Of a stretch of 64,000 bases of DNA, positions 9,979 to 18,308 are shown in pieces. The stretch spans positions 5,399,284-5,463,283 of the forward strand of contig NZ_CP045997.1 of NCBI RefSeq assembly GCF_010233585.1. Direction: 5' to 3'. Under the pieces are notes generated by a model. That model saw nothing but the letters and a program-made list of their open reading frames with translations. It did no database searches and was not told the DNA's origin. This DNA is from Spirosoma endbachense. Its GTDB lineage: Bacteria; Bacteroidota; Bacteroidia; Cytophagales; Spirosomataceae. Numbering within the stretch: position 1 is the stretch's first letter; the number at the start of each line of letters is the position of its first letter. The position numbers were made by a program, and so were the translations under genes.

Positions 9979-10016
9979 TAGAGAGTACATCGCTTGAAAG
10001 TTAGGTTTTTATTCTC

Positions 10017-11966
10017 ATGTTGGAGAATCGTAAGTATGTCATTATCGGCGTTTTCTGCCTCGTCGCGGTGGCGTATCTGGCTCGGTTATTTTATTTGCAG
10101 GTTCTGGATGATACCTATTCGCTGGGAGCATCGAAGAATTCAATCAAGAGGGTCATTGAAATCCCTTATCGGGGGCAGATTTATGACCGAAATAATAAGC
10201 TCATCGTCTACAATACGCCCGTTTACGATCTGTATGTAACCCCCAAACAAGTCCGTATTCCTGATACAGCCGCTTTTTGTCGGATGATGGATATTACCCA
10301 GTCCGATTTTGACAGTGTCATGGGGCTGGCTAAAAATTATTCGCCCGTTAAGCCGTCGCTGTTTCTGCGGCAGCTTTCCAAAGAAGATTTTGCCCGGATT
10401 CAGGATGCACTGGTCGATTATCGGGGTTTTGAGCCGGTGATTAGTTCGATGCGAACCTACCCGGCCCATACGATGGCCAATGCCCTTGGGTACGTTAGCG
10501 AAATCAGTAAAAAACGACTCGAAGAACAGGATATTCCATATTATCGGCAAGGCGATTATGTTGGTCATAATGGCCTGGAAGAACAGTATGAAGAGCAATT
10601 AAGAGGCAAGCGGGGCGTCAAGTTTATGATGCAGAACGTTCGGGGCGTCAATAAAGGGTCCTGGAAAAACGGTGCTTACGATACACTGGCCGTAGCCGGT
10701 CAGAACCTCATTACGGGCATCGACGTGGAGGTGCAGCGGTATGCTGATAGCCTGATGCAGAATAAAGTTGGCGCGGTATTGGCCGTCGAACCGTCAACGG
10801 GAGAAATTCTGGTTTCGGTTTCAGCACCTACCTATGACCCGAACCTGCTGTCGAGCCGGTTTTTCTCGAAAAACTACCGGGCTTTAATAAAAAATCCATA
10901 TAAGCCGTTGATTAACAGGCCGATAATGGCTAGCTATCGGCCTGGATCGACCTTTAAACTGATTCAGGCGCTGGTCGCTCAACAGCAGGGGTCGCTCTTT
11001 CCGAATACGGTTTATGGTCATGCGGGGTCGCCAATGCGTTGCCACTGTCATGGAGGAAATAATCTGCGGGGTGCTGTTCAGAATTCGTGCAACCCTTATT
11101 TCTATTATGTCTTCCGTAAGTTCCTCTATTTCAACGGCGAGCATAATACCTTCAAAGCATCGGCCATTGGTCTGAAACAGTGGCACGATATGGCCGAGAA
11201 ATTTGGTATCGGTAGTAAGCTGGGTGTCGATTTGCCAAGTGAATTAAAAGGTAATCTGCCTACGCCCGAGTATTACGACAAAGCGTATCGGGGTGCATTA
11301 CGCTGGAAATTTTCAAATGTCTATTCGCTGAGTATCGGCGAGGGGGAGCTACTGATCAGTCCGCTCAAGTTGGTCAATCTGGCCGCAACCGTTGCCAATC
11401 GGGGCTGGTACATTACACCCCACTATATCAAAGGTTTTGACAAAGCAGGTGATGGTTTACCAACTGAATACCGCGAACGGCACGAAACCGGCATTGAGTA
11501 CAAATATTACCTCCCCGTTATCGACGGTATGCGCGGGGCGGTTGCTCATGGAACAGTAACGCCACTGGCTAACATTGAGGGGATCGATTTGTGCGGAAAA
11601 ACAGGAACATCGCAGAATGCCAAATTCGGGCACAAGTTTGACCACTCGATCTTTATCGGCTTTGCTCCGATGAATGATCCTAAAATTGCCGTTGCAGTAT
11701 TCGTTGAAAATGCCGGATGGGGTGGAAAAGCAGCAGCCTCTGTAGCGGCCCTGGTTGCCGAACGCTACCTGAAACGCAAAACGGAAGCCAAAAAACTGGA
11801 AGAGCAGGTTTTAGCATCGAATTATATGCCGCCTGCCAGTTCGCTGATAACCCCAAAGAAACCCGCTCCGTCGAAAAAAGACACGACGCAGAAAGCGGCT
11901 AAGCCATTCATGACATCCACAAAGCCAAAGTCGACTACAACAATGGGCGCTATCAGTGGAAATTAA
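10017..11966 (+). CDS. mrdA: Penicillin-binding protein 2 (elongasome transpeptidase)
   Basis: 649 residues. One N-terminal membrane anchor (YVIIGVFCLVAVAYLARLFYLQ) is followed by the PBP dimerisation region (IPYRGQIYDRNNKL) and the transpeptidase domain. The three penicillin-binding motifs are intact: STFK with Ser311 as nucleophile, S357-C-N359, and K528-T-G530. The GSTFKLIQALVAQQ context and the order mrdA then rodA identify it as the class B PBP that cross-links peptidoglycan during side-wall growth in complex with RodA. The C-terminal ~50 residues are Lys/Pro/Thr-rich and look disordered. The rodA gene follows 91 bases later, so the two are probably co-transcribed. Confidence 0.95.
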   Translation: MLENRKYVIIGVFCLVAVAYLARLFYLQVLDDTYSLGASKNSIKRVIEIPYRGQIYDRNNKLIVYNTPVYDLYVTPKQVRIPDTAAFCRMMDITQSDFDSVMGLAKNYSPVKPSLFLRQLSKEDFARIQDALVDYRGFEPVISSMRTYPAHTMANALGYVSEISKKRLEEQDIPYYRQGDYVGHNGLEEQYEEQLRGKRGVKFMMQNVRGVNKGSWKNGAYDTLAVAGQNLITGIDVEVQRYADSLMQNKVGAVLAVEPSTGEILVSVSAPTYDPNLLSSRFFSKNYRALIKNPYKPLINRPIMASYRPGSTFKLIQALVAQQQGSLFPNTVYGHAGSPMRCHCHGGNNLRGAVQNSCNPYFYYVFRKFLYFNGEHNTFKASAIGLKQWHDMAEKFGIGSKLGVDLPSELKGNLPTPEYYDKAYRGALRWKFSNVYSLSIGEGELLISPLKLVNLAATVANRGWYITPHYIKGFDKAGDGLPTEYRERHETGIEYKYYLPVIDGMRGAVAHGTVTPLANIEGIDLCGKTGTSQNAKFGHKFDHSIFIGFAPMNDPKIAVAVFVENAGWGGKAAASVAALVAERYLKRKTEAKKLEEQVLASNYMPPASSLITPKKPAPSKKDTTQKAAKPFMTSTKPKSTTTMGAISGN

Positions 11967-12057
11967 AAATAAGTTTGTGGTTTTAGAGTTTCTAGTTTGA
12001 GCGTTACACGTTAACGAACAAACCATAGACCACAAATTACATAAACGACAAACTAAA

Positions 12058-13338
12058 TTGTCTCGCAATAACGACCCATTCACTCAGGACATCGATTGGC
12101 TAACTCTAGTGCTATACCTCGGCTGTGTAGCCTTGGGGTGGCTCAATGTCTATGCCGCCGTTTATAGTCCAGAAGATCATACGAGCCTGTTCGATATGAC
12201 AACCAATGCCGGGAAACAGATGATGTGGATCGGTACGACGGTTATTCTGATCATTTGTATTCTGGTCATCAATCATAAATTTTTCGATTCGTTTGCGTAT
12301 TTGTTTTACGCGTTCATGATCCTGATGCTGCTGTTGGTGCTCGTAGCCGGAACGAACATAAACGGATCGCGATCGTGGTTCAAATTTGGATCGGTTTCCA
12401 TTCAGCCTGCCGAATTTGCGAAAGTGGCAACGGCGCTGGCCTTAGCGAAGTATCTGGATGTGCCGGGAATTAATCTGTCCCGGCGGAAAGAGCTGATGTA
12501 CATTGGCGGTATCATTGTGTTGCCCTGTATTCTGATTCTTGCCTCGAATGAAACCGGCTCAACCCTGGTCTTTGCGTCGTTTGCCATCATGCTCTATCGA
12601 GAGGGGCTACCGGGCTGGATTCCGGCCGTGGGCATTACAGCAGCCGCCCTGTTTGTGCTGGCACTCGTTTTTCCGAAGCTGTACATCTTCATCGGTATTG
12701 TAGCGTTGCTGATTCTTGTCATTGCCCTGATGCCACGCTACAACCGCACAACGAGCAACCTGATTTCGATGGGCGTTGTTGGCGTGATGATGATGGTGTT
12801 TGTGACGGGTGTTGATTTTTTCGTGAATAACGTCCTTCAAAAGCACCAGCGTAATCGCATAAAAGTACTCGTCGATCCAACCATCGATCCACTGGGCGTC
12901 GGCTGGAACGTGACGCAGGCTAAAATCGCGATTGGGTCGGGTCGGCTTCAGGGCAAAGGGTTTCTGGAAGGAACGCAGACTAAATTCGATTTCGTCCCGG
13001 AACAGAGCACCGACTTTATTTTCTGTACCATTGGCGAGGAACATGGTTTTATTGGCAGCGCCGTTGTCATCGCGTTGTTCATCGGACTGCTCTCGCGTAT
13101 TGTGATTCTGGCCGAAAAACAACGGAGTAAATTTGCCAGGGTTTACGGCTATTGCGTGGCCGGGATTATCTTCTTTCACGTGATGGTTAACATTGGTATG
13201 ACCATTGGGCTAATGCCCGTTATTGGCATTCCGCTGCCTTTTTTTAGCTATGGAGGGTCGTCGCTCTGGTCGTTTTCGATTCTGCTGTTTATCTTTCTAA
13301 AGCTCGATTCGCGCCGAACCGCATTCACAAGAAGGTAA
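12058..13338 (+). CDS. rodA: RodA, SEDS peptidoglycan glycosyltransferase
   Basis: 426 residues with about ten membrane segments. SEDS-family motifs are present: GSRSWFKFGSVSIQPAEFAK near residue 105, then near the end PEQSTDFIFCTIGEEHGFIG and GMTIGLMPVIGIPLPFFSYGG. It polymerises glycan strands as the partner of PBP2. The start is TTG at 12058: the first membrane segment begins about 12 residues later, the frame upstream has no ATG or GTG before the in-frame TGA at 11998, and the next ATG would delete the first membrane segment. Inefficient initiation could keep RodA below PBP2 levels. It ends 4 bases before the stop of the convergent beta-helix gene. Confidence 0.94.
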   Translation: MSRNNDPFTQDIDWLTLVLYLGCVALGWLNVYAAVYSPEDHTSLFDMTTNAGKQMMWIGTTVILIICILVINHKFFDSFAYLFYAFMILMLLLVLVAGTNINGSRSWFKFGSVSIQPAEFAKVATALALAKYLDVPGINLSRRKELMYIGGIIVLPCILILASNETGSTLVFASFAIMLYREGLPGWIPAVGITAAALFVLALVFPKLYIFIGIVALLILVIALMPRYNRTTSNLISMGVVGVMMMVFVTGVDFFVNNVLQKHQRNRIKVLVDPTIDPLGVGWNVTQAKIAIGSGRLQGKGFLEGTQTKFDFVPEQSTDFIFCTIGEEHGFIGSAVVIALFIGLLSRIVILAEKQRSKFARVYGYCVAGIIFFHVMVNIGMTIGLMPVIGIPLPFFSYGGSSLWSFSILLFIFLKLDSRRTAFTRR

Positions 13339-13342
13339 GGGC

Positions 13343-14896
13343 TTATTTCAACCCTGTTCCAATAACGCTGGCCGGTGGTGGGACTGACAGCGCCGTTCCG
13401 CCGACTTCGTCAGCACCCAGATCGAGGTTCCCGGAACGGTTGTTTCCGTCATAATCAGTTGTAACGATAGCCATAGGAAGCCCGGCTTTCAAACAGGGGC
13501 TACCGGCTTGAAGGTGATGCTGGCTATTGAGTTTCGGGTCGCCTTCAGTGCTGTGGGCATCGAATTTGGTCGCTGATTTCCACTGAGCGAAGGTAAGGTC
13601 GCTGTTTTGCCGATTTTCATAAATGGCCGATTTGCCGGTTCTGAAGTAACGATTATAATCAATCTGATTCGTCCCGGTAAGCGATTCTGCCTGATCATCG
13701 TCATTGTAGCGGATACGGATCATGGCGCGGTCGCCTGCCTGCGCCTGCACGAAAATGTTGTTCAGTATCTTCACATCGCGGCAGGGCGGGGTTCTGAGCG
13801 CACCGTTAGAGCCGACATACGTTTCACCCCGACTGATGTATAAAGCACCGTATGTCTCACTTGCCACATTCACGAACGTGTTGTTGACGACCTGGGGGCG
13901 AAGAGCCGCAAATAACCCAACACCACCCCATTTTGCGTTGACGATAATGTTGTTTCGGATAATCATATCAAAGCTTTCGGTATAATCCGTATTGTCTTTG
14001 TCGAACCATTCTTCGTCCGTGTCGGTATTGCCTGCCGCAACGCCCAACTCCCCGCAATTGATGATCAGGTTGTTTTCGATGATGCAGTTTTTAGCTCCAC
14101 CTTTGGCATAGAGACCGTTCGTTGCAATGTCATGAAAGTAGCAATTACGCACGATCATCTTCGACCCATTCACATTATCGATTCCCTCCGCATTGTCTGC
14201 CGTAACGTTGGCTGGTCCAACGCCCGAATGATGAATCTCGCAATTCAGTACCTGGATGTTTGCACAGCCCGGCACAATTTTGATGCAGTCGCGGCCCGTA
14301 TCGTGAATGCGGCAATTGCGAATCGTTAAATCGCTGACTGCCCGACGAATGGGTTCGCCATCTTCCCAATTGTTTTCAAGCTTAATGCCATAAAGGTACC
14401 CACCCACGATTTCCAGATTTTCGATCAGACCGCCTGTAATAGTTGGCTCACGATACCACAGCACCGATGTAATATCCTCAATGTTTGTCACCGCTTTGAT
14501 AATAGCCCATTCGCCGGGATAGGACCGAAGCGTGAGGTTACAGGTGCGAATCTTGATTTCCTTACTCTCGTGCGTACCGGCGCGTAGCTCGACAGCATCG
14601 CCGGGCTTGGCCGAATCGACCGCTTTCTGAATCGTTTTGAGCGGCTTGCCAAGGGTTCCATCATTGGCATCGCTACCATTGAGGGCTACATACCACGTTC
14701 GGGGTGTTGGGTTGAATTCGTTACAGGCAAACCCTGAAGTGATTGGCGACGTTGAGGTATCGCTACCCGGTGCGCTGGTTGTGCTGCCAGGCGGGGCGAT
14801 AACCGCAGGCGATGGAGTATCTTCGGCTTTTTTACACTGGGTTAAGCTGAACAGGGCGATAACGAGAATAGTAAGGAGCTTCAGGTTCGATTTCAT
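13343..14896 (-). CDS. Right-handed parallel beta-helix lipoprotein
   Basis: 517 residues from the ATG at 14894-14896. A TTG 15 bases upstream would overlap the previous gene and put five extra residues before the signal peptide. The leader LLTILVIALFSLTQC ends in a lipobox, so the protein is a lipid-anchored envelope protein. A Ser/Thr/Pro linker is followed by YVALNGSDANDGTLGKPLKT, the start motif of secreted DUF1565-type beta-helix proteins. About ten coils then repeat asparagine-rich turns (NLEIVGGY, NCRIHDTG, NCEIHHSG, NNLIINCG, NNIIVNAKWGG). Such folds are common in polysaccharide lyases and glycan-binding proteins; no catalytic residues can be assigned. It starts 4 bases after the VWD lipoprotein stop, so translation is probably coupled. 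Confidence 0.82.
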   Translation of the reverse strand: MKSNLKLLTILVIALFSLTQCKKAEDTPSPAVIAPPGSTTSAPGSDTSTSPITSGFACNEFNPTPRTWYVALNGSDANDGTLGKPLKTIQKAVDSAKPGDAVELRAGTHESKEIKIRTCNLTLRSYPGEWAIIKAVTNIEDITSVLWYREPTITGGLIENLEIVGGYLYGIKLENNWEDGEPIRRAVSDLTIRNCRIHDTGRDCIKIVPGCANIQVLNCEIHHSGVGPANVTADNAEGIDNVNGSKMIVRNCYFHDIATNGLYAKGGAKNCIIENNLIINCGELGVAAGNTDTDEEWFDKDNTDYTESFDMIIRNNIIVNAKWGGVGLFAALRPQVVNNTFVNVASETYGALYISRGETYVGSNGALRTPPCRDVKILNNIFVQAQAGDRAMIRIRYNDDDQAESLTGTNQIDYNRYFRTGKSAIYENRQNSDLTFAQWKSATKFDAHSTEGDPKLNSQHHLQAGSPCLKAGLPMAIVTTDYDGNNRSGNLDLGADEVGGTALSVPPPASVIGTGLK

Positions 14897-14900
14897 GGGC

Positions 14901-17120
14901 CTATCGTTCAATCTTTATGTCGAACACAAACGAAGCGGTGCTATTCGGTTTGGTATGTTGGCCCTGTGTGAAGCGGATAAGGCCTTTTTTGCCCTGCTGC
15001 GTCCTGAACGACCACAGATACTGCGTAAGCGGCACCGACGTAGTCAGGTCGGAAAGAGCGGTGACCAGTTCCGTTTTTTCGTCGGCTCCGGCATCGAATG
15101 TCCAGGCTTTACGTAGATCAGCGGCATTGGCAAACGTATTCCACTGGTTAGCCGGAATGCTAGTGTATCGTAGAAATGTATTAGGAAACAGGGGCCACTT
15201 TTGCTGGTCAATTTGAGGCCAGATGGTGTAGGCACCGCACGAAACCCCGCAGTTTTTGACCGCCCGTGGCCCCGCAAACCAGGGCCCTGAATAATAATCG
15301 AACACCACGTCGATATCGTAAGCAACCGATGCACCATCGGCAAACCGGTAGAACGTACCCTTGTCGAGGTCCAGCAAATTGCGGGTTTGCGGATCGTTCG
15401 ACTGGCCTTCTTTCAGGTCGAGTTTGAGATTGGTGAAGACACTGACATCGGGGCTGGCCGGAAATTCCCGCTGGCTTAGCAGCGCCGACTGAGCCATGCG
15501 TGGATCGCCCGTAATAGCTACATCAAAAATACAGTTTCCCAACTCAGGCTGGCGGGTTATACCAGCGGTCTGACAAACACCTTCTGCCCAGGTATACTTA
15601 TCGGAATCGATCAGCGGAAACGTTTTAGGAAAAGTCCGGTCGGCGTAGGAGTCTGCATTTTTACCTGCCTCATAGACGAACAATGACGTTTGGTTGCTCA
15701 CCCGCCAGCTATCCGCAAACGTAGTGTGAATAAGCGGAAACGTTCGTTCGACGGTCGTGCCATCAGCCAGTTGAATGTCATTTTTATCGTCACCATCGTA
15801 ATTGCCCAACAGACCGGCTACTTTCCCTTTTCGGGACTTATCAAGCATGACGGCATAGTCGAGGTAGGGTGTATTCCAATAGATCGTTACCCCTTCGCCC
15901 TGCGCATTACTAAATACCAGTTTTTCTTTACCCGCCAGCCGTAACTTATTGCCGTTGGTGAGCGAAAGCTGCGTTAATGCCGACAGGGCCGTTTCTTTTT
16001 TATTGACAAACAGACGAGGTTCATCCAATGCCGCCGGTTTAATTAATAAACAGATTTCATCCGCCCCGATTCGTGCTGCAACACCCGTGTTGACTGTGGC
16101 CCGATTGGTTTTGAAGGTATCTTCCTGCCGAGCCTGTATTTCAATGTTGTCGCCTTTGGTTGAAACGAACTCACCCAGTGTCTGAATATCATACGTCAAA
16201 CCATCGTGCGTAATAACATGAGGGTCACCCAGGGCTCTGCCCAACGCGTCTGCCGCGTTCCCCAGACCATCGCCCAGCCGATCAAAAATTCCCGAAAAGG
16301 CATCACTAACACTGCGAGGCCCCCGATTGGTACGGCCCGCCTGGGCTGCGGCTCTGGCGGCTTCTTCCCTGGCGGCTTGCTCGGCGGGGGTTTCTCCGCG
16401 CGAGTTCCGCTGGACGGGTGCAGTATTGGAAGGCATTGGAGCATTTCCGGTCGATGGAATATTCATCCGGTATTCGGGCAGTGGGCTGCCGGGTTGAGCC
16501 GGTGGGCTATAGTAATAAGAGCTATGATAATCGATACTACCATTTGAGTGGCGGCCCAGGCGGATTTGAGCCTGCGCGGGTGTAGCGATGAGCGCGACCA
16601 GAAAGTCGCCAATGTCGAACGATTTCTGCTTACCGTGCAGTTTGGCAATCGTTGTTTCTTCGTTTGCCAGTACACCCCAGATGGCATCGGCCACCAGTTC
16701 TTTCGTAACCGTATAGCCCTGTACTTTTGAGAGTCTGTTCGCAACAAAATCGGTCAGTATCCCAAACGTTTTCACCTCTGCTGCTTTGTTGGCAATATCC
16801 GTATTCGCCGTCTGAATAGCCGCATCGATAGCCGAATAGCTGGTCGTCTGGAACGCCAGGTATTTGCCCGATGCAAAGCCTTCAACCTCCTGATTCGCGT
16901 AGGTATCGAACCGAAAGTCAAGAATGGCCACGCCCTTATTTTGAGAGGCCAATTCCGTACATTCAATGATGAGCTGGTGATAACGAATCGACACTGGTCC
17001 GTCGGAGGTGGCTGTCGGACTGGTGTCTTTTTCTTTGCACGATTGCGGTACCAGAAGCAGTAGCAGCGTGAACACACTGCATAGGATCCGGCAGCTTATT
17101 GCCCAAACTGACTGTTTCAT
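14901..17120 (-). CDS. Lipoprotein with von Willebrand factor type D domain
   Basis: 739 residues. The hydrophobic leader ends in LLLLLVPQSC, a lipobox-like site at about residue 29. Residues ~30-200 are unassigned. A Pro/Ala/Glu/Arg-rich linker (EQAAREEAARAAAQAG) follows, and then from residue 299 comes a VWD domain: DPHVITHDGLTYDIQTLGEF, EIQARQ, VNTGVAARIG, then GKVAGLLGNYDGDDKNDIQL, the Ca-site-like loop of VWD modules. The C-terminal ~250 residues are unassigned and carry several Cys. VWD modules in animals mediate adhesion and assembly; in bacteria the role is not defined. It is probably the first gene of a two-gene unit with the beta-helix lipoprotein. Confidence 0.78.
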   Translation of the reverse strand: MKQSVWAISCRILCSVFTLLLLLVPQSCKEKDTSPTATSDGPVSIRYHQLIIECTELASQNKGVAILDFRFDTYANQEVEGFASGKYLAFQTTSYSAIDAAIQTANTDIANKAAEVKTFGILTDFVANRLSKVQGYTVTKELVADAIWGVLANEETTIAKLHGKQKSFDIGDFLVALIATPAQAQIRLGRHSNGSIDYHSSYYYSPPAQPGSPLPEYRMNIPSTGNAPMPSNTAPVQRNSRGETPAEQAAREEAARAAAQAGRTNRGPRSVSDAFSGIFDRLGDGLGNAADALGRALGDPHVITHDGLTYDIQTLGEFVSTKGDNIEIQARQEDTFKTNRATVNTGVAARIGADEICLLIKPAALDEPRLFVNKKETALSALTQLSLTNGNKLRLAGKEKLVFSNAQGEGVTIYWNTPYLDYAVMLDKSRKGKVAGLLGNYDGDDKNDIQLADGTTVERTFPLIHTTFADSWRVSNQTSLFVYEAGKNADSYADRTFPKTFPLIDSDKYTWAEGVCQTAGITRQPELGNCIFDVAITGDPRMAQSALLSQREFPASPDVSVFTNLKLDLKEGQSNDPQTRNLLDLDKGTFYRFADGASVAYDIDVVFDYYSGPWFAGPRAVKNCGVSCGAYTIWPQIDQQKWPLFPNTFLRYTSIPANQWNTFANAADLRKAWTFDAGADEKTELVTALSDLTTSVPLTQYLWSFRTQQGKKGLIRFTQGQHTKPNSTASFVFDIKIER

Positions 17121-17254
17121 TTTGTTTTGGTGGTTACTTTTTGGTCGGTAAGTAGTCTATCGTTTTCGAAAATTGCCCATCAGAGGTCAACACACTGGGC
17201 AGGCTCGTTAGGTTAAAAATCAACATCCCCGTGCCTGCCAGAGTCCAGCGATTT

Positions 17255-18136
17255 TTATTTCCCAGCGTTGTAAATACTCATCAAAAGTGCTTTACTGATT
17301 CGCTGTCCTGCTTTTTTGCCGATATGACCCTGTCCATCAGACGAGTCTACGCCATTGACATCCGATGGGTCGGCAGCCGTATTGCGGTTTTCAGGACAGA
17401 TGCGCCAGACATTGGTTTGCTGACAGGCTCCGTTGTTGCTTTCGAGTTCCTGCAAATCAAAAATGACATCGGTAGCGTTGAAGGTGGATTCCATCCATTG
17501 ACCGACCTTCATTTTGGCCGCGTTGCCTTCATAATCTGCTGTTGAATAGACCAGTGGCGGGGTCAGATGCACAAAGCGAAGCCCCGGAATGGCCGCCCGC
17601 AGCTCGTCGACCATTTTTTTGTAGTCTGTTTTTACCTGCTCAAAATTGTTGTCCTGAATATCGACGTACCCGAACTTGAATACCGCAATGTTCAGGCTGG
17701 CTTTATTGGCCAATGCGTTTTCGCGGAACACCCTGATTTTCTCCTGTGGATTTCCATTGGGAATGCCGCCCACATCGACGAAAATGCCGCCGTGAAGCCC
17801 TTTCGTTGTCTGATCACCTTTGCCATAATACTCGAATGGAAACCCATTGGCCTTTGCGCCCTCTTCCAGATCCTGACCAACTGACTGATGGAGGAAAAGC
17901 GTATTCCAGCCTTTGATGCGGTCTCGTTCAGAAACGGCCAGCTTATCCCAGGCGTCAATACCTGCCAGTCCGACTACTCCGGGCTGGCCTTTGCCCAGCG
18001 CCGATGAACCAGTACCCGGATTGGTGCCGGTGCCGGGTGTTGTGCTGCTACCTGTTCCCGGAGCGGGGTCGTTACTTCCGCCCTGGCTACAGGCAAGAAG
18101 GAGCGGTACTAAAAAGAAAAACAGTGTCTTTTTCAT
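17255..18136 (-). CDS. SGNH-hydrolase-like lipoprotein
   Basis: 293 residues from the ATG at 18134-18136 (MKKTLFFFLVPLLLAC), with a clear lipobox. An ATG 15 bases upstream is also possible; the longer open frame extends into the promoter region of the divergent kinase and is not credible. After a Gly/Pro/Thr linker the sequence contains TLFLHQSVGQDLEEG, then NIAVFKFGYVDIQ and LRFVHLTPPLVY, and near the end DSSDGQGHIG. This succession resembles the nucleophile, Asn and Asp-x-x-His blocks of SGNH/GDSL-like hydrolases, but the blocks are diverged and activity is uncertain. It lies upstream of the two other lipoprotein genes with a 134-base gap and may be transcribed separately. Confidence 0.62.
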   Translation of the reverse strand: MKKTLFFFLVPLLLACSQGGSNDPAPGTGSSTTPGTGTNPGTGSSALGKGQPGVVGLAGIDAWDKLAVSERDRIKGWNTLFLHQSVGQDLEEGAKANGFPFEYYGKGDQTTKGLHGGIFVDVGGIPNGNPQEKIRVFRENALANKASLNIAVFKFGYVDIQDNNFEQVKTDYKKMVDELRAAIPGLRFVHLTPPLVYSTADYEGNAAKMKVGQWMESTFNATDVIFDLQELESNNGACQQTNVWRICPENRNTAADPSDVNGVDSSDGQGHIGKKAGQRISKALLMSIYNAGK

Positions 18137-18308
18137 CGGTGAGTAGTTCATGGTTTTGCCATTTGACAGGGTGAATGTGGTGTTGAGTGGGCTGAAAATC
18201 CAATCCGTTGACGGAACGGGTGTAGCCGTTGAGGGAACGGTCGGGCAAGTGATTGACTGCGTAGAATTACGGGCGTACCTTGTCTCTCCGAAATACCTGC
18301 CCGCTGTC

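Noticed and set aside
12607..13179. Open frame of 190 residues on the minus strand
   Set aside because: Antisense to rodA; charged composition is the complement of membrane codons.
18150..18308. N-terminal extension of the propeller kinase
   Set aside because: The extension has no signal or domain character and overlaps the promoter region of the divergent lipoprotein; the ATG at 18309 opens on a hydrophobic leader.
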